A stretch of 64,000 nt of DNA from Physcomitrium patens (taxonomy: Eukaryota > Streptophyta > Bryopsida > Funariales > Funariaceae): NCBI RefSeq assembly GCF_000002425.4, contig NC_037271.1, forward strand, positions 8,525,512 through 8,589,511. Reading direction: 5' to 3'. The first letter of the stretch is position 1; the number at the start of each line of letters is the position of its first letter. Positions 50,943-60,337 of this stretch are shown piece by piece. Both the position numbers and the translations under genes were made by a program. The notes beneath the pieces were generated by a model. The model was not told where the DNA came from, did not search any database, and saw only the letters and a list, made by a program, of their open reading frames with translations.

Positions 50943-52226
50943 CTACGCTCTCATGAGACTCATGGCCATGGGATAACTACCCAAAACTCTTAAGAAAGTG
51001 GCGAACTCTTGCAAGTTGCTCAGAGCATTCTGAGCGCGAACATCAGCCATGGATGCCTCGAAGTCGATGTAAAACAGGTAATCGAAGTACTTGGCAGTGC
51101 CATTGTTGCTATCGTCGACGACCCGCAGGGGTCTCTTCCGCTGAGGTCGGCTCTCGATTTTTGTGAGGTTGATATCCCTGAGTGCGAAAGCGGAGAGCGC
51201 CTTGAATAGGACGCCGGGTCCTTCCTGCAGGGTGAAAACGATACTGGTCTTGAATTTTCGGTCGAGGCTGGGAATAATGGGCTCTCTTGCGAGCATAAGA
51301 AAGCGGGTGACATTGTCCAAATCGTCTTGAATACCATCCATCAGAATTTCGAGCCCATAAATCTCAGCAGCGCGAGCACTAGCAACGGCTCCCGTGTCCC
51401 GAAGGTTGTGAGCGGCAATGAACTGCGCAGCCCCGGCTGTGTCGTCCACGGCCTCTCGTGCGACGCCCAATTTGGTCAACGTCTGCTCGCATTGTGCCAG
51501 GGCTTGAGGATGGCTCACCACTCGCTGAAGTTCCTTCTTTTTCACGCCGGGCACAGCCATCAGGCAGTGGTGGACAGTGAGCTGCACCTCCCCCACGATG
51601 TGCAGACGATGGCGAAGCAAAAGGTCGTAGTTCCTGTGGATGCTGCCTCCGAGTGAGTTCTCAATTGGTAACACTGCTCTGTCTGCCAACCAGAGCTCCA
51701 CCGCCGAAAAAGCTGCCTCGAACTGCTCGCACGGAACAGCTTCACATCTCGGGTATGCCTTGGCTGCTGCCGCTTCACTGTAGGCGCCCGGCACTCCCTG
51801 ATAGGCAACCCGCACATCTGATCCTCCTCTTGGTGGAAGAGTTAGGTCAGCAATTGACAACGGCTTCGGCAGGTGCAGGCTCACCATTTGGCTGGTCGAC
51901 ACCTCCATCGCCCTTCCACTCGATGGTGCTTGCATGCTGAGATCCTCCTGTTTCAGCTGCGTCGGGGAATTCCCCGCTACCAACGCATCTCCATTGCTAG
52001 CCGAACCAATCTGTGTCACCTTCTGCAGAAACGCATTCGATGCAGGCCATGCACTCGCTCTGCACACGAGTGTAGAGCTCCCAACTTCTTCCCTCCTCCC
52101 GCTTGTTCTCACGAACGGCAGTCCTTTTGGCATCGCCCTTTCCAACATCTCCCCGTTCATCGCGTTTACAAATACAGACGACTTGAAGGCGAAAGATTGA
52201 TTCCCTAAGCACAACTTCAACGACAT
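50943..52226 (-). CDS. Plastid arogenate/prephenate dehydratase, intronless
   Basis: Seen: one uninterrupted frame of 427 residues. Residues 1 to about 125 are a variable, Ser-rich leader consistent with a plastid transit peptide. The dehydratase catalytic part runs from about 138 to 315 ([15 protein letters not shown] at 139-153, [10 protein letters not shown] at 186-195, [10 protein letters not shown] at 237-246, NVTRFL at 305-310). A C-terminal ACT regulatory domain covers about 325-422 ([20 protein letters not shown] at 335-354, KIESRP at 356-361). Known: plant members convert arogenate to phenylalanine, and some also prephenate to phenylpyruvate, in plastids. The ACT domain gives feedback control by phenylalanine. 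Which substrate is preferred cannot be decided here. The start is the first ATG of the frame, 40 bases after an upstream in-frame stop region. The length is typical for the family. Confidence 0.94.
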   Translation of the reverse strand: MSLKLCLGNQSFAFKSSVFVNAMNGEMLERAMPKGLPFVRTSGRREEVGSSTLVCRASAWPASNAFLQKVTQIGSASNGDALVAGNSPTQLKQEDLSMQAPSSGRAMEVSTSQMVSLHLPKPLSIADLTLPPRGGSDVRVAYQGVPGAYSEAAAAKAYPRCEAVPCEQFEAAFSAVELWLADRAVLPIENSLGGSIHRNYDLLLRHRLHIVGEVQLTVHHCLMAVPGVKKKELQRVVSHPQALAQCEQTLTKLGVAREAVDDTAGAAQFIAAHNLRDTGAVASARAAEIYGLEILMDGIQDDLDNVTRFLMLAREPIIPSLDRKFKTSIVFTLQEGPGVLFKALSAFALRDINLTKIESRPQRKRPLRVVDDSNNGTAKYFDYLFYIDFEASMADVRAQNALSNLQEFATFLRVLGSYPMAMSLMRA

Positions 52227-53640
52227 CTGTCTCCCTCAACCGCCCAAAAACTCAACAACTAATGGAACCCAAGACAAGCACGCTTTAAAGCACAGATTTC
52301 AGCTTAACAGCACTCAAATTTCTCGCAACTGCATATGCTGAACACTCCTCCTGCGATTAAGCTTCCTTCACAATAAAACACCACTCGAGAAAACTTCAAC
52401 TTTCCGTCACCATAGACTGGAGAATAGAACTCTCTTATAAAACGATCTATCCCGAACGTCGTGCAGGCCAACACTCTGATCACCACCAGGCTATGGCGGA
52501 ATGAGGGCAAGCAGCACAGGCGGGAAATGCAACCAACAGACACAATCGCAGGTCACACACTGAGCAAAAATATCACACTGCAATCAGAACATGAGAATTC
52601 CTGAGAGTACCCTACAGCAATCGCTCTCACTGGAACACGAATCTAGAATACGATGAAGGGCAATGGAACTTTAAGCTATGGCGCTCGCGGGTATCAGAAG
52701 TGTAGCGAGCTTGTCCCCATGGCGAGAGAGGCTGGCTGGGGGCAATGGGTTGCGAGCAGGTGCAGCGTTCCGACACATGAAGTCGCCGCCTGGTCAATCA
52801 ACAGCGTGTTGTTGCAAACGGACGATTGTAAAAAAGCCGCAGTTCCATCTTGAAAAAGGTGCTAAAAATCTCTCAAGCACTGTAGACTTCTCCCACGTGG
52901 GTATTGTAAAAATAACAATAAAAGTGGGGTATGTTTTAACGCTTACGACATTCCCTCCCTCCTCCTTTTTACTCCTCGTCATGGTCAGCAACAACAGCAG
53001 TAGCGTCGTCGTGGTTGCACTCATTCACTCACTCATCCACTTACTCACTTATTCACTTACTCACTCGCGTGGCTTCCTTCCTCCGTTGCTTCCCTTGTTT
53101 GTTTTTTCCTGTTTCTCTTTCCCTTTCGCTTTCCTTCAACGTACTATTCATTCCCCACCAGTGCTTCCTCCTGCCCTGACTGCAGGATTCTCTGACTGCC
53201 GGTCAACCTCTCGTCCTGGTCTGCTTTCGTGCTTACCTGCCTGCCTCTCTTTCTCTCTCTCTCTCTGCCACTCTGCCTGCCACCCCAGTCTTCTCCTTCC
53301 TCCTCCTCGCCCCCCACTTCTCCCTTCTCCCCTCTCTCCTTCCTTTGCCTCCCCGTCTGCTCACAATGCCGGATCATGCTGCTGCTGCTGCTTTTGCTCT
53401 CCTCATCGTCGCTGAGCGAGATCGCGTCATCGACGATGAGACGCACTGCGTCAACGCTCTTCACGCCACTGCTTGTGCTCCACATACTGCATCCCATATT
53501 CTTACTTCTACGCACAAGCGAACAGTGTGGAGCAAAACTGAGTCAAACTCTTGTAATTTCTGCTTCAATCAACAATGTAGAGAAATTGTCAATAGGTCAT
53601 CACAAACCATAAATTGTGCAACATAATAGTTTGAGCAAGT
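52227..53640. other. Upstream region of the dehydratase gene
   Basis: Gene-like GC content, with pyrimidine-rich tracts (TCTCTCTCT near 53,248-53,268, ACTCACTCATT repeats near 53,022-53,068). This fits a minus-strand leader and promoter. Open frames on the plus strand here (52,653-53,626) overlap each other in several phases, lack motifs and are low-complexity. Confidence 0.5.
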
Positions 53641-54300
53641 TATATTTTGATGGGAAATAATGTCTCTTTTGCATTAATATGTCCAAGAAAATTATATTAA
53701 ATAAAAACTATTCCTTGACTCACTTTTGCATCCTCTACAAGAAAACAACTTAATAGTTTGTTTTACCTACCTTTACTAGCTAAAAACAATTTGGATTTGT
53801 TTAGGCATGCTCTCATACAACCTTCTACACTCTTCTAGTGTAATAGAAGCCCAACATTTCTTAATATGCTTCTACAACTCTAAAATTCATGTTAGAGCAC
53901 TTTGATATTGATTGAGATGGCATTTTAGCCTTGCCTAAAGATGCTCAATTGAATTTAAATCAAGAAACTATACATGACACTTAAAAACATTAAACTTTTG
54001 TGATCTCAATCATTGGCTAATACTTTTTGTTGTATGTTTGGGATTGTTATCACATTGAAAAATCAAATGAAAAGAATCACAACGACAAGCCATAACAATG
54101 TATAATAAATCTCTCTACAAGTTTTCTTATATTGATTCTAAACCACTCTTTCTTCAACTCTATAAATGAGGTCAAGGCCTTGGAATGTCATACAATCCTA
54201 CACCATTACTAATCCACTACCAAACTTTATTGTCTATTAAAATTTTCTTAAATTGCAAGATTGTTTATCACAAATCCAAAACTAATTACAACCATTTGAG
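53640..54300 (-). pseudogene. Tc1-like (DD34E) transposase remnant
   Basis: Seen on the minus strand: catalytic-domain blocks in the order usual for Tc1 transposases. The FQCDNNPKHTTKSI block carries the second Asp. A short region with stops follows, then FLDLNSIEHL, which carries the final Glu. From that Asp to that Glu there are exactly 34 codons between, the DD34E spacing. Then come ARLKCHLNQYQSA, KCWASITLEECRRLYESMPK and QIQIVFS. The N-terminal DNA-binding part is absent, and there are about eight stops. No terminal inverted repeats were found. It lies between the dehydratase promoter and the LTR starting at 54,305. Tc1-like elements of this type are typical of animals and fungi. Confidence 0.87.
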
Positions 54301-54304
54301 CAAA

Positions 54305-54702
54305 TGTCACGGACACAGAAATACAGACTCGAGATCTAACAAGAAGTTCAAGAAGAACTAACAAGAACTAGATTAATCAGATGAATACAAGAACAATACC
54401 AGAGAGATGAGCTAGAGCTCTAAGAGATGTATTGTCAAGACTGAAGAACTCTTCAGCCTCGATTCCAATATATATTCCTATTTAGGGATCTTCTCAAGCA
54501 ACTTCTACCAACTAGGAAGCTTCAAGAAGGTTTCAGAGGCTTGCTTCTAGAAGGTTCTAGAAACTTGTCTCTAGAAGGTTCTAAGGACTATGTCCCTAAC
54601 ATCTTCTACCAACTAAGAAGCTTCTAGAAGGTTCCAAAGACTTGCTTCTAGAAGATTCTAGAAATTTGTTTCTAAAAGGTTCTAAGAATTATGTCCCTAA
54701 CA
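54305..54702 (-). repeat. 3' LTR of gypsy family C, packed with heat-shock elements
   Basis: Starts TGTCACGG and ends CTAACA, and is followed by the complement of a polypurine tract (CACCCCATCCTTTAGC). The TATA box on the minus strand is near 54,469-54,476. On its upstream side are arrays of alternating GAA/TTC pentamers: 54,516-54,533, 54,545-54,562, 54,574-54,581, 54,617-54,634 and 54,646-54,663. A roughly 102-bp unit is tandemly duplicated (about 54,500-54,601 and 54,602-54,702), doubling the array. Confidence 0.87.
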
Positions 54703-54752
54703 TCACCCCATCCTTTAGCTTCGAGGTCTCTGAGAAGCAATGTTGTTGTTAA

Positions 54753-55106
54753 TCAGTACCAACGTAAGAAAATGAAGATCTGTCGCATAACATGTGCTAT
54801 GAACTCCAACTGTTGTTCACAAGGCAAGTGGTTCATCAGCCCTTGAAGCCAACGGTAGTGACCCACTCCTTCAACTTCTGACCAAGTATGAACTTCCGTG
54901 TCCTCATTGTAAAATTATCCTACAAACACGCCTTTTGGCTAACCATCGTAAGCAGGCTCAAACTCAAATACAATCACAAGTGATCGGTTACTCGGTATCC
55001 TCCGTCATCGTCATAGTGTAGGTGGTTCTTCATCTCGGGGTCGCCTTCGTGAACTAGTCGGTTGAGATAATCTGACTGGTATAGTATCTATCTCTTGGCT
55101 ATCCAT
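54753..55106 (-). pseudogene. Extra reading frame (ORF3-like) between chromodomain and 3' LTR, family C
   Basis: Minus strand; starts MDSQ near 55,106 and ends FLRWY before the LTR. It aligns along its length with the frame at 57,127-57,549: an N-terminal LSQP...SRRR block, a middle LVI...DG.P block, and a C-terminal GHYRWLQGLMNHLPCEQQ block with E..A...R.I..FL after it. One frame change and two stops are present. It has no transmembrane segment, so it does not look like an envelope protein. Function unknown. Confidence 0.65.
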
Positions 55107-55203
55107 ATCAGAAGACCAAACTATGGCTATTGAAAAAACTCTACTTTATCTTGGAGAAAATAACTACATCAATTGCGAATTTTGGTGGTGCTCTCCCCCT
55201 TTC

Positions 55204-56620
55204 TTATATTCTTGGGTGAGCAAGCTTTAGAAGGAAGCTATCGTCGAACCGACTTAGGTTTATGAGGATGTTGTTGATAAAACTCCTATACCTTTTGCGA
55301 CGCATTGGTGAGATTTTTAATTGGCTCCCACGTTTGTTCATTAATGTCGTAGCCGCTCCAATGAACAAGATACTCCAACTTGCCCCACCTTCGCCGTGAA
55401 TCCAACACCTTTTCAACCTCGTATTCCTCGTGGTTCTCGATCTCAATACTAGGTGGCGGACATTGGACTCTTCAAGGAAAAGACAACTCTCGATAAGGTT
55501 TCAATAGAGAAACATGAAAGACTGGATGTACCTTCATAGAAGTCGGTAATTCCAAATGGTACGCCACTGGATTGATTTGCTTCTGAATGATAAATGGTCC
55601 CAATCTTCGATAGTCTAACTTATCACATGGTCGCTTAGTCTTGATATTCCGTCGAAGAAGCCATGCTTTATCTCCAATTTTGAAAGTAGGTGCTTGATTC
55701 CAAAATCTATCTGCAAACGCTTTGTAGGATTCTTGAGCGGATTGTAATTGAAGCTTCAACGTATTTTGAAGCTTTGATAGTTGTTTTACAAATCCTTCAG
55801 CTGCTGGATTGTTATTTGTTGACGGACTCAATAAATCAAGCTTTGGATGATATCGAAAGTTGGAAAAGAATAGTGTGTATTGAGTCGACGCAAGGAGGGT
55901 GTTGTTATATGTAAACTCGGCCAGCGGCAGATATGTGGTCCAATCGTCTTGCTGATAGTTGATGCTGCATCATAAGTATTGTTCCAAGACTTAGTTCACC
56001 CGTTCCGTTTGGCCGTCAATTTGAGGATGAAAAGCCGAAGAAAGCTTGATATCCACCTTCAGTATCTCAAAAAGAGATCTCCAAAACTTTGATACGAACT
56101 GGGTTCCTCGATCTGATACGATATCATCTGGTAGTCCATGATATCGATACACATTATCGAGAAAGAGCCTTGCTGTGACTTCACTAGACAATGTCTTTTT
56201 GCAAGGGACAAAGTGCGCCATCTTTGTAAGCCGATCTATCACGACAAAGATGCTGTCAAATGAATTTGATGATGGTAGGTCCGTGATAAAGTCCATGGAA
56301 ACTGAAGACCATGGTCGACGTGGAATCGGCAATGGCTGTAGAAGTCCATAAGGGCGATGTTGAGGATTCTTCGATCTTGAACAGATGTCGCAGGAGAGGA
56401 CAAAATCTTTCACATCCTTCCACATTTGGAGCCACCAAAAATCTCAAGAAATAAGCTCCAAGGTCTTGTTGAATCCAAAATATCCCGCAGTTAGAAAATC
56501 GTGGCGAGATTGAAGAACTCGGAGTTGTGCTGGTGTCAAGGACAAAGACTCGATGAGGAAAAATATACACAAAAAGGCTATCTCGATATAATAAGTCAAA
56601 ATATAAACAAGTAGGTATAT
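55204..56620 (-). pseudogene. Family C gypsy pol 3' part: integrase and chromodomain
   Basis: Seen on the minus strand: a zinc-binding integrase start near 56,390-56,540 (SRHDF, then CDICSRSKNPQHRPYG), the integrase core at 56,000-56,330 (SMDFITDLPSSN, DRLTKMAHFVPC, SDRGTQFVSKFW, SAFHPQIDGQTERVN), then a C-terminal part at 55,472-55,831. The chromodomain lies near 55,260-55,440. Breaks include an in-frame TGA near 56,450 and frame changes near 55,990, 55,840 and 55,450. Reverse transcriptase and gag are absent from the window; homology stops at about 56,620, where the family B LTR begins. Confidence 0.88.
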
Positions 56621-56629
56621 TCAAAGGAA

Positions 56630-57085
56630 ACTGGAATGGCTATTGCCACAAGACAAGAAACTAAAGACTCTTAAACCTGGACTAGAAGCAAGAAAGGAGT
56701 TGACAAGAGTGAAGAAGCCTTCACTCTTGTCTCTATATATACTATCTAACTAGGGGCTACGTGGCGACGTTCTATAGGACCTCCAATATGTGTTGACTTT
56801 GTAGGACACATGCCTTGACTTACAAGGCAAGTTTTTCTACGTGTGGGCCACATAGTTAACTTGATCTTCAAGCTAACAACATGTGTGGCACATGGCCAAC
56901 TTGTTGACCACGTTTCTAATCCAAAAAGTCAATTAAAGACACCTATGAAGTCAAAGCAGCGTCTAAGAAGTTTCTAGGAAGCTTCTATATTAAATATTAT
57001 AGAATTAACTTACTTTTATCTACTTTTACTTACTTCTACCTACTTTTATATGTAATTATTAGCTTATATGATTATGGCCGTGACA
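56630..57085 (-). repeat. 3' LTR of gypsy family B element (best preserved member)
   Basis: Ends GTGACA at 57,085 and is followed by a strong polypurine-tract complement (TTACCCCCCCTTCT). It matches the LTRs at 27.1, 36.0, 37.0 and 37.6 kb. The TATA box on the minus strand is near 56,742-56,750 and a heat-shock-like GAAGTTTCTAGGAAGCTTC is at about 56,971-56,989. The outer end seems shortened compared with 36,951-37,474, so the left border is approximate. Confidence 0.82.
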
Positions 57086-57126
57086 TTACCCCCCCTTCTA
57101 GAGACGAGTTCCACGAGGAGCGGTCA

Positions 57127-57549
57127 TCATATGTTGAGAAAATCTATGATGCGACGAATTGTATTCGCCACATACTCTGATCTCTGTTCTCTTCGAAGAT
57201 GATTGATAGGGCCTTTCAATCATCGGTAGTGTCCCATACCAGGGCGGGAAGACCACCCAATTATTTGATCATTGTTGAGGCCTTCGTAACTTCCTTCGAA
57301 TAGAATATTTGGAACACCATCAGGAGTTGTTCCTACCTCTAGCAAAATCACCAAACATCGAGAGTCCCTTCCCAAATCGTGATACCAAACGCGTTGTATC
57401 TCACCATCTATTCGAGGAAGAACATGTCGTTCTTGAAGATCTTCATCTCGATTACGTCGTCTTGAAGGTTGTGACAATTGTAATGTCTCATCCGACAAAT
57501 CAGCAAACGAAGGTTCTTGAGTTGAATCCGCTTGTTGTTGGCTCTCCAT
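57127..57549 (-). pseudogene. Extra reading frame (ORF3-like) between chromodomain and 3' LTR, family B
   Basis: Minus strand, about 140 codons from MESQQQ to FLNI, with a single TGA at 57,220-57,222 exactly where the family C copy has TGG (Trp). The N-terminal third is acidic and Arg-rich (LSQPSRRRNRDEDLQE). The middle part is RCLVILLEVGTTPDG and the end GHYR, stop, LKGPINHLRREQ. It starts about 95 bases after the pol stop and ends about 40 bases before the LTR. The tail of the same frame is also visible at 37,475-37,545. Confidence 0.7.
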
Positions 57550-57643
57550 CTAATTAGCGTCACAAATGCAAAGAAGTTACAAACAAGGATAGGAAATTGA
57601 ATGTTATCTTGCCTCAATCTTGTCTCTTTTATAAGAGAGATTT

Positions 57644-58915
57644 TCATCTTGGTTTCGATGGATGTCGTTGATGAAAAACTTTGACTTTAGCTGATGCATT
57701 TGCTAGATTACTAGATGGCTCCCATGTGCGTTCACTAATATCATATCCGCGCCAATGAACAAGATATTTCAGCTTATTTCGGCGCCGCCTTGAGTCTAAT
57801 ATCTCTTCCACCTCAAATTCTTCATTATTATCTACTTCTATAGGAGGCGGTGGCATTTGTCTTCTTCCTTGTATATCCACTGTTTTATATAGTTCAAGAA
57901 GAGACACGTGGAATACAGGATGGATCCTCATTGACTCCAGTAGATGTAACCGATATGCAACTGGGTTGATGTGTTCAGAAACAGAAAAGGGGCCAAGTCT
58001 ACGATAGTCCAACTTGTCACAAGGTCGAGTAGTCTTGATATTGCGACGAAGTAGCCATACCTTATCACCCACGTTGAGTTGTGGTTGCTCCTTACGATAT
58101 AGATCTACGTTTATCTTTTGTCGTTCTTGAGCTTCCTTCAATTGCGTCTTCATTATTGCATGTAACTCTGACAACCGATTTGCCATATCTTCTGCTGCAG
58201 GATTATCAACTTTTGAAAAATCAAAAGTATCAAGTCGTGGATGATAGCCATAATTGGTAAAGAAAGGTATTTGTTGCGTGGAGGAATGTACCGTATTATT
58301 ATAAGCAAACTCTGCCAATGGCAGAAGGATTGTCCAATCATCTTGTTGGTAGTTGATAGTACACCTTAAATATTGCTCCAAGACTTGGTTTACGCGCTCT
58401 GTTTGTCCATCAGTTTGAGGATGGAAAGCCGAAGATAGCTTTATGTCCACTTTTAAAATCTTGAAAAGGGTCCTCCAAAATCTTGACACAAATTGAGTTT
58501 CCCTATCCGATATGATATCTTTAGGTAATCCATGATAGCGATAGATATTATCAATGAAAAGCTTAGCTGTTTCTTCACCAGTGATAAATTTTGTACATGG
58601 CACAAAATGTGCCATCTTGGTGAAACGATCTACTATCACAAATATAGAATCATAAGATCTTGAGCTTGGAAGATCTGTGATGAAATCCATAGAAACAGAA
58701 GTCCATGGTTGTTCTGGTATAGGTAATGGCTGAAGAAGTCCGTAAGGTCGATGACGAGGAATTTTGATCTTGAACAAATATCACATGATTGTACAAAGTC
58801 TTTGACTGACTTCCACATTTGTGGCCACCAAAAATCTCTTGATATGAGTTCCAAAGTCTTATTATATCCAAAGTGCCCTGCTGCTGGAAAGTCATGACGT
58901 GCTTAAAGAACACGT
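57644..58915 (-). pseudogene. Family B chromovirus pol 3' part: integrase core, GPY-like region and chromodomain
   Basis: A 377-codon open stretch (58,777-57,644) carries SMDFITDLPSSRSYDS, FTKMAHFVPC, a core with SDRETQFVSRFWRT (an Asp, with Glu for the usual Gly), SAFHPQTDGQTERVNQVLEQ, the LDYRRLGPF region and the chromodomain (EVEEILDSRRRRNKLKYLVH, then WRGYDISERTWEP). Upstream, 58,780-58,915 carries the zinc-binding integrase start in shifted frames (GHFGYNKTLELISRDFWWPQ). Homology to pol stops at the LTR that begins at 58,916. Known: the chromodomain directs integration of chromoviruses to heterochromatin. It is the least decayed pol in this stack apart from the element at 60.3 kb. Confidence 0.9.
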
Positions 58916-60254
58916 TGTCGTATTACGTGCTTTCCTGCTCAAGAACGCGCCGGGCGTCTGGCTGTAGAAGGTAGTATGGAGATTTGCCGATAGTCAAGCA
59001 GTCTATCAGTTTTTGACTGCTGGAATATAAACGACTGCAACAATGTACCGTAAATCTATACGGGTGCTCTTCGACTGCTTGTCGAAGTCCTTTTTGCCCC
59101 AGCTGGTAGGTCTCTAGTTGTTACAAAAAACCCCGTACAACCCAAACTGTTAACCTTCAATACTGCTTTGTACTTACGATCTTGTATCCACTGACTATCT
59201 TGTTAGATTAACCCAATAAATTTCATTCACTCTGCATACTCAATCCTATAGACACCCTTTTAATCCTTCAATCACAGACGTAACTCGATTTCACAAAACA
59301 GTCAAGAGTATTCAAACCCACTTCATTTAAAAATCCCGATTCACCATTACAACACTGACTTCAGCAGCGATTGCCTCAGTCGTCCCCAAAACTCTACGAA
59401 GAAGAAAAATCCAAATTCTATGTCTTTCCTTCCCCGACCCGAAGCATGAAGCTCCTCTCTCTAATTCCCTTGATCTTCAAAAAAAACCTCCAATGAAAAC
59501 CGAACTGGTAACCTTGCAGAAGCTTGAAAAAAATCCTTCCCCCCCCCGATTTCCCTCAAAAAAAACCCACACCCCCCAAAACTATATCCCCCCTAACCTT
59601 ATCCTCTGAATTTCTTCAATCTTCCGTCTTAGATCCGGAATTGGCTCCCACTTCAAGCTTGGATCCAAAATTGGCTCTCGCCGCCAAGCTTTCTCCTCCG
59701 TTTTTACCTTTAAGAAATCCATTTACCGAAATCAACGTTCCCTGAGACGGCACAGAGAACAGGACAGCCTGAAACAGAATCGAACCCCGTAATCGGGACC
59801 ACATTGAGTCGCCCGACCAATTCAGGTCCTATATTGGGAAAGATGCCCGTAGTAACCTGGATGTTCCCGTAATTGGGTCAAATTGGTCCTCACGTCAGAT
59901 TGGCTAAGACCCGTAGTAAGACCTGGATTTTCCGTAATTAGACTGCACTGGGTTGACCGGCCAATTCAGGTCTCATATTGGATAAGAGGACCCGGATTGG
60001 ATTATCGAAATTAGATCCAATTGGCTCCTCGAACCCGTCTTATGAATTGGTCCTTCTCTTCCTGCTGACTCCCGTTATTGGAATCGAATGGAGCATTTCA
60101 GTATGCCCCGGCTGACTGTAACGGAGTGACTGAACCTGACCACTCAGTATTTGTACTGGAGTTGGTCGATGCTTCCAATATTCGAGGTAACTGAATATTA
60201 ATAAAATTCTCCTTTCTTTTTATTTTCACTATATAATCGTGTTACAACACGACA
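58916..60254 (-). repeat. 3' LTR (about 1.34 kb) of gypsy family D
   Basis: It opens TGTCGT and closes ACGACA, a perfect 6-bp terminal inverted repeat, and is followed by the polypurine-tract complement TCCACTCCCTCT. Repeated CCAATTCAGGTC...ATATTGG blocks occur near 59,817 and 59,962, along with several CCCGTAATT blocks. The left border falls where family B pol homology stops, which supports insertion into that element. The preceding five bases are CACGT. Confidence 0.78.
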
Positions 60255-60337
60255 TCCACTCCCTCTGAACCTGTGCATCCTCCGGTATGCACCAATTTAC
60301 CCAATTGCTGTTTGATTCAGAATATATCCTCTACGTC

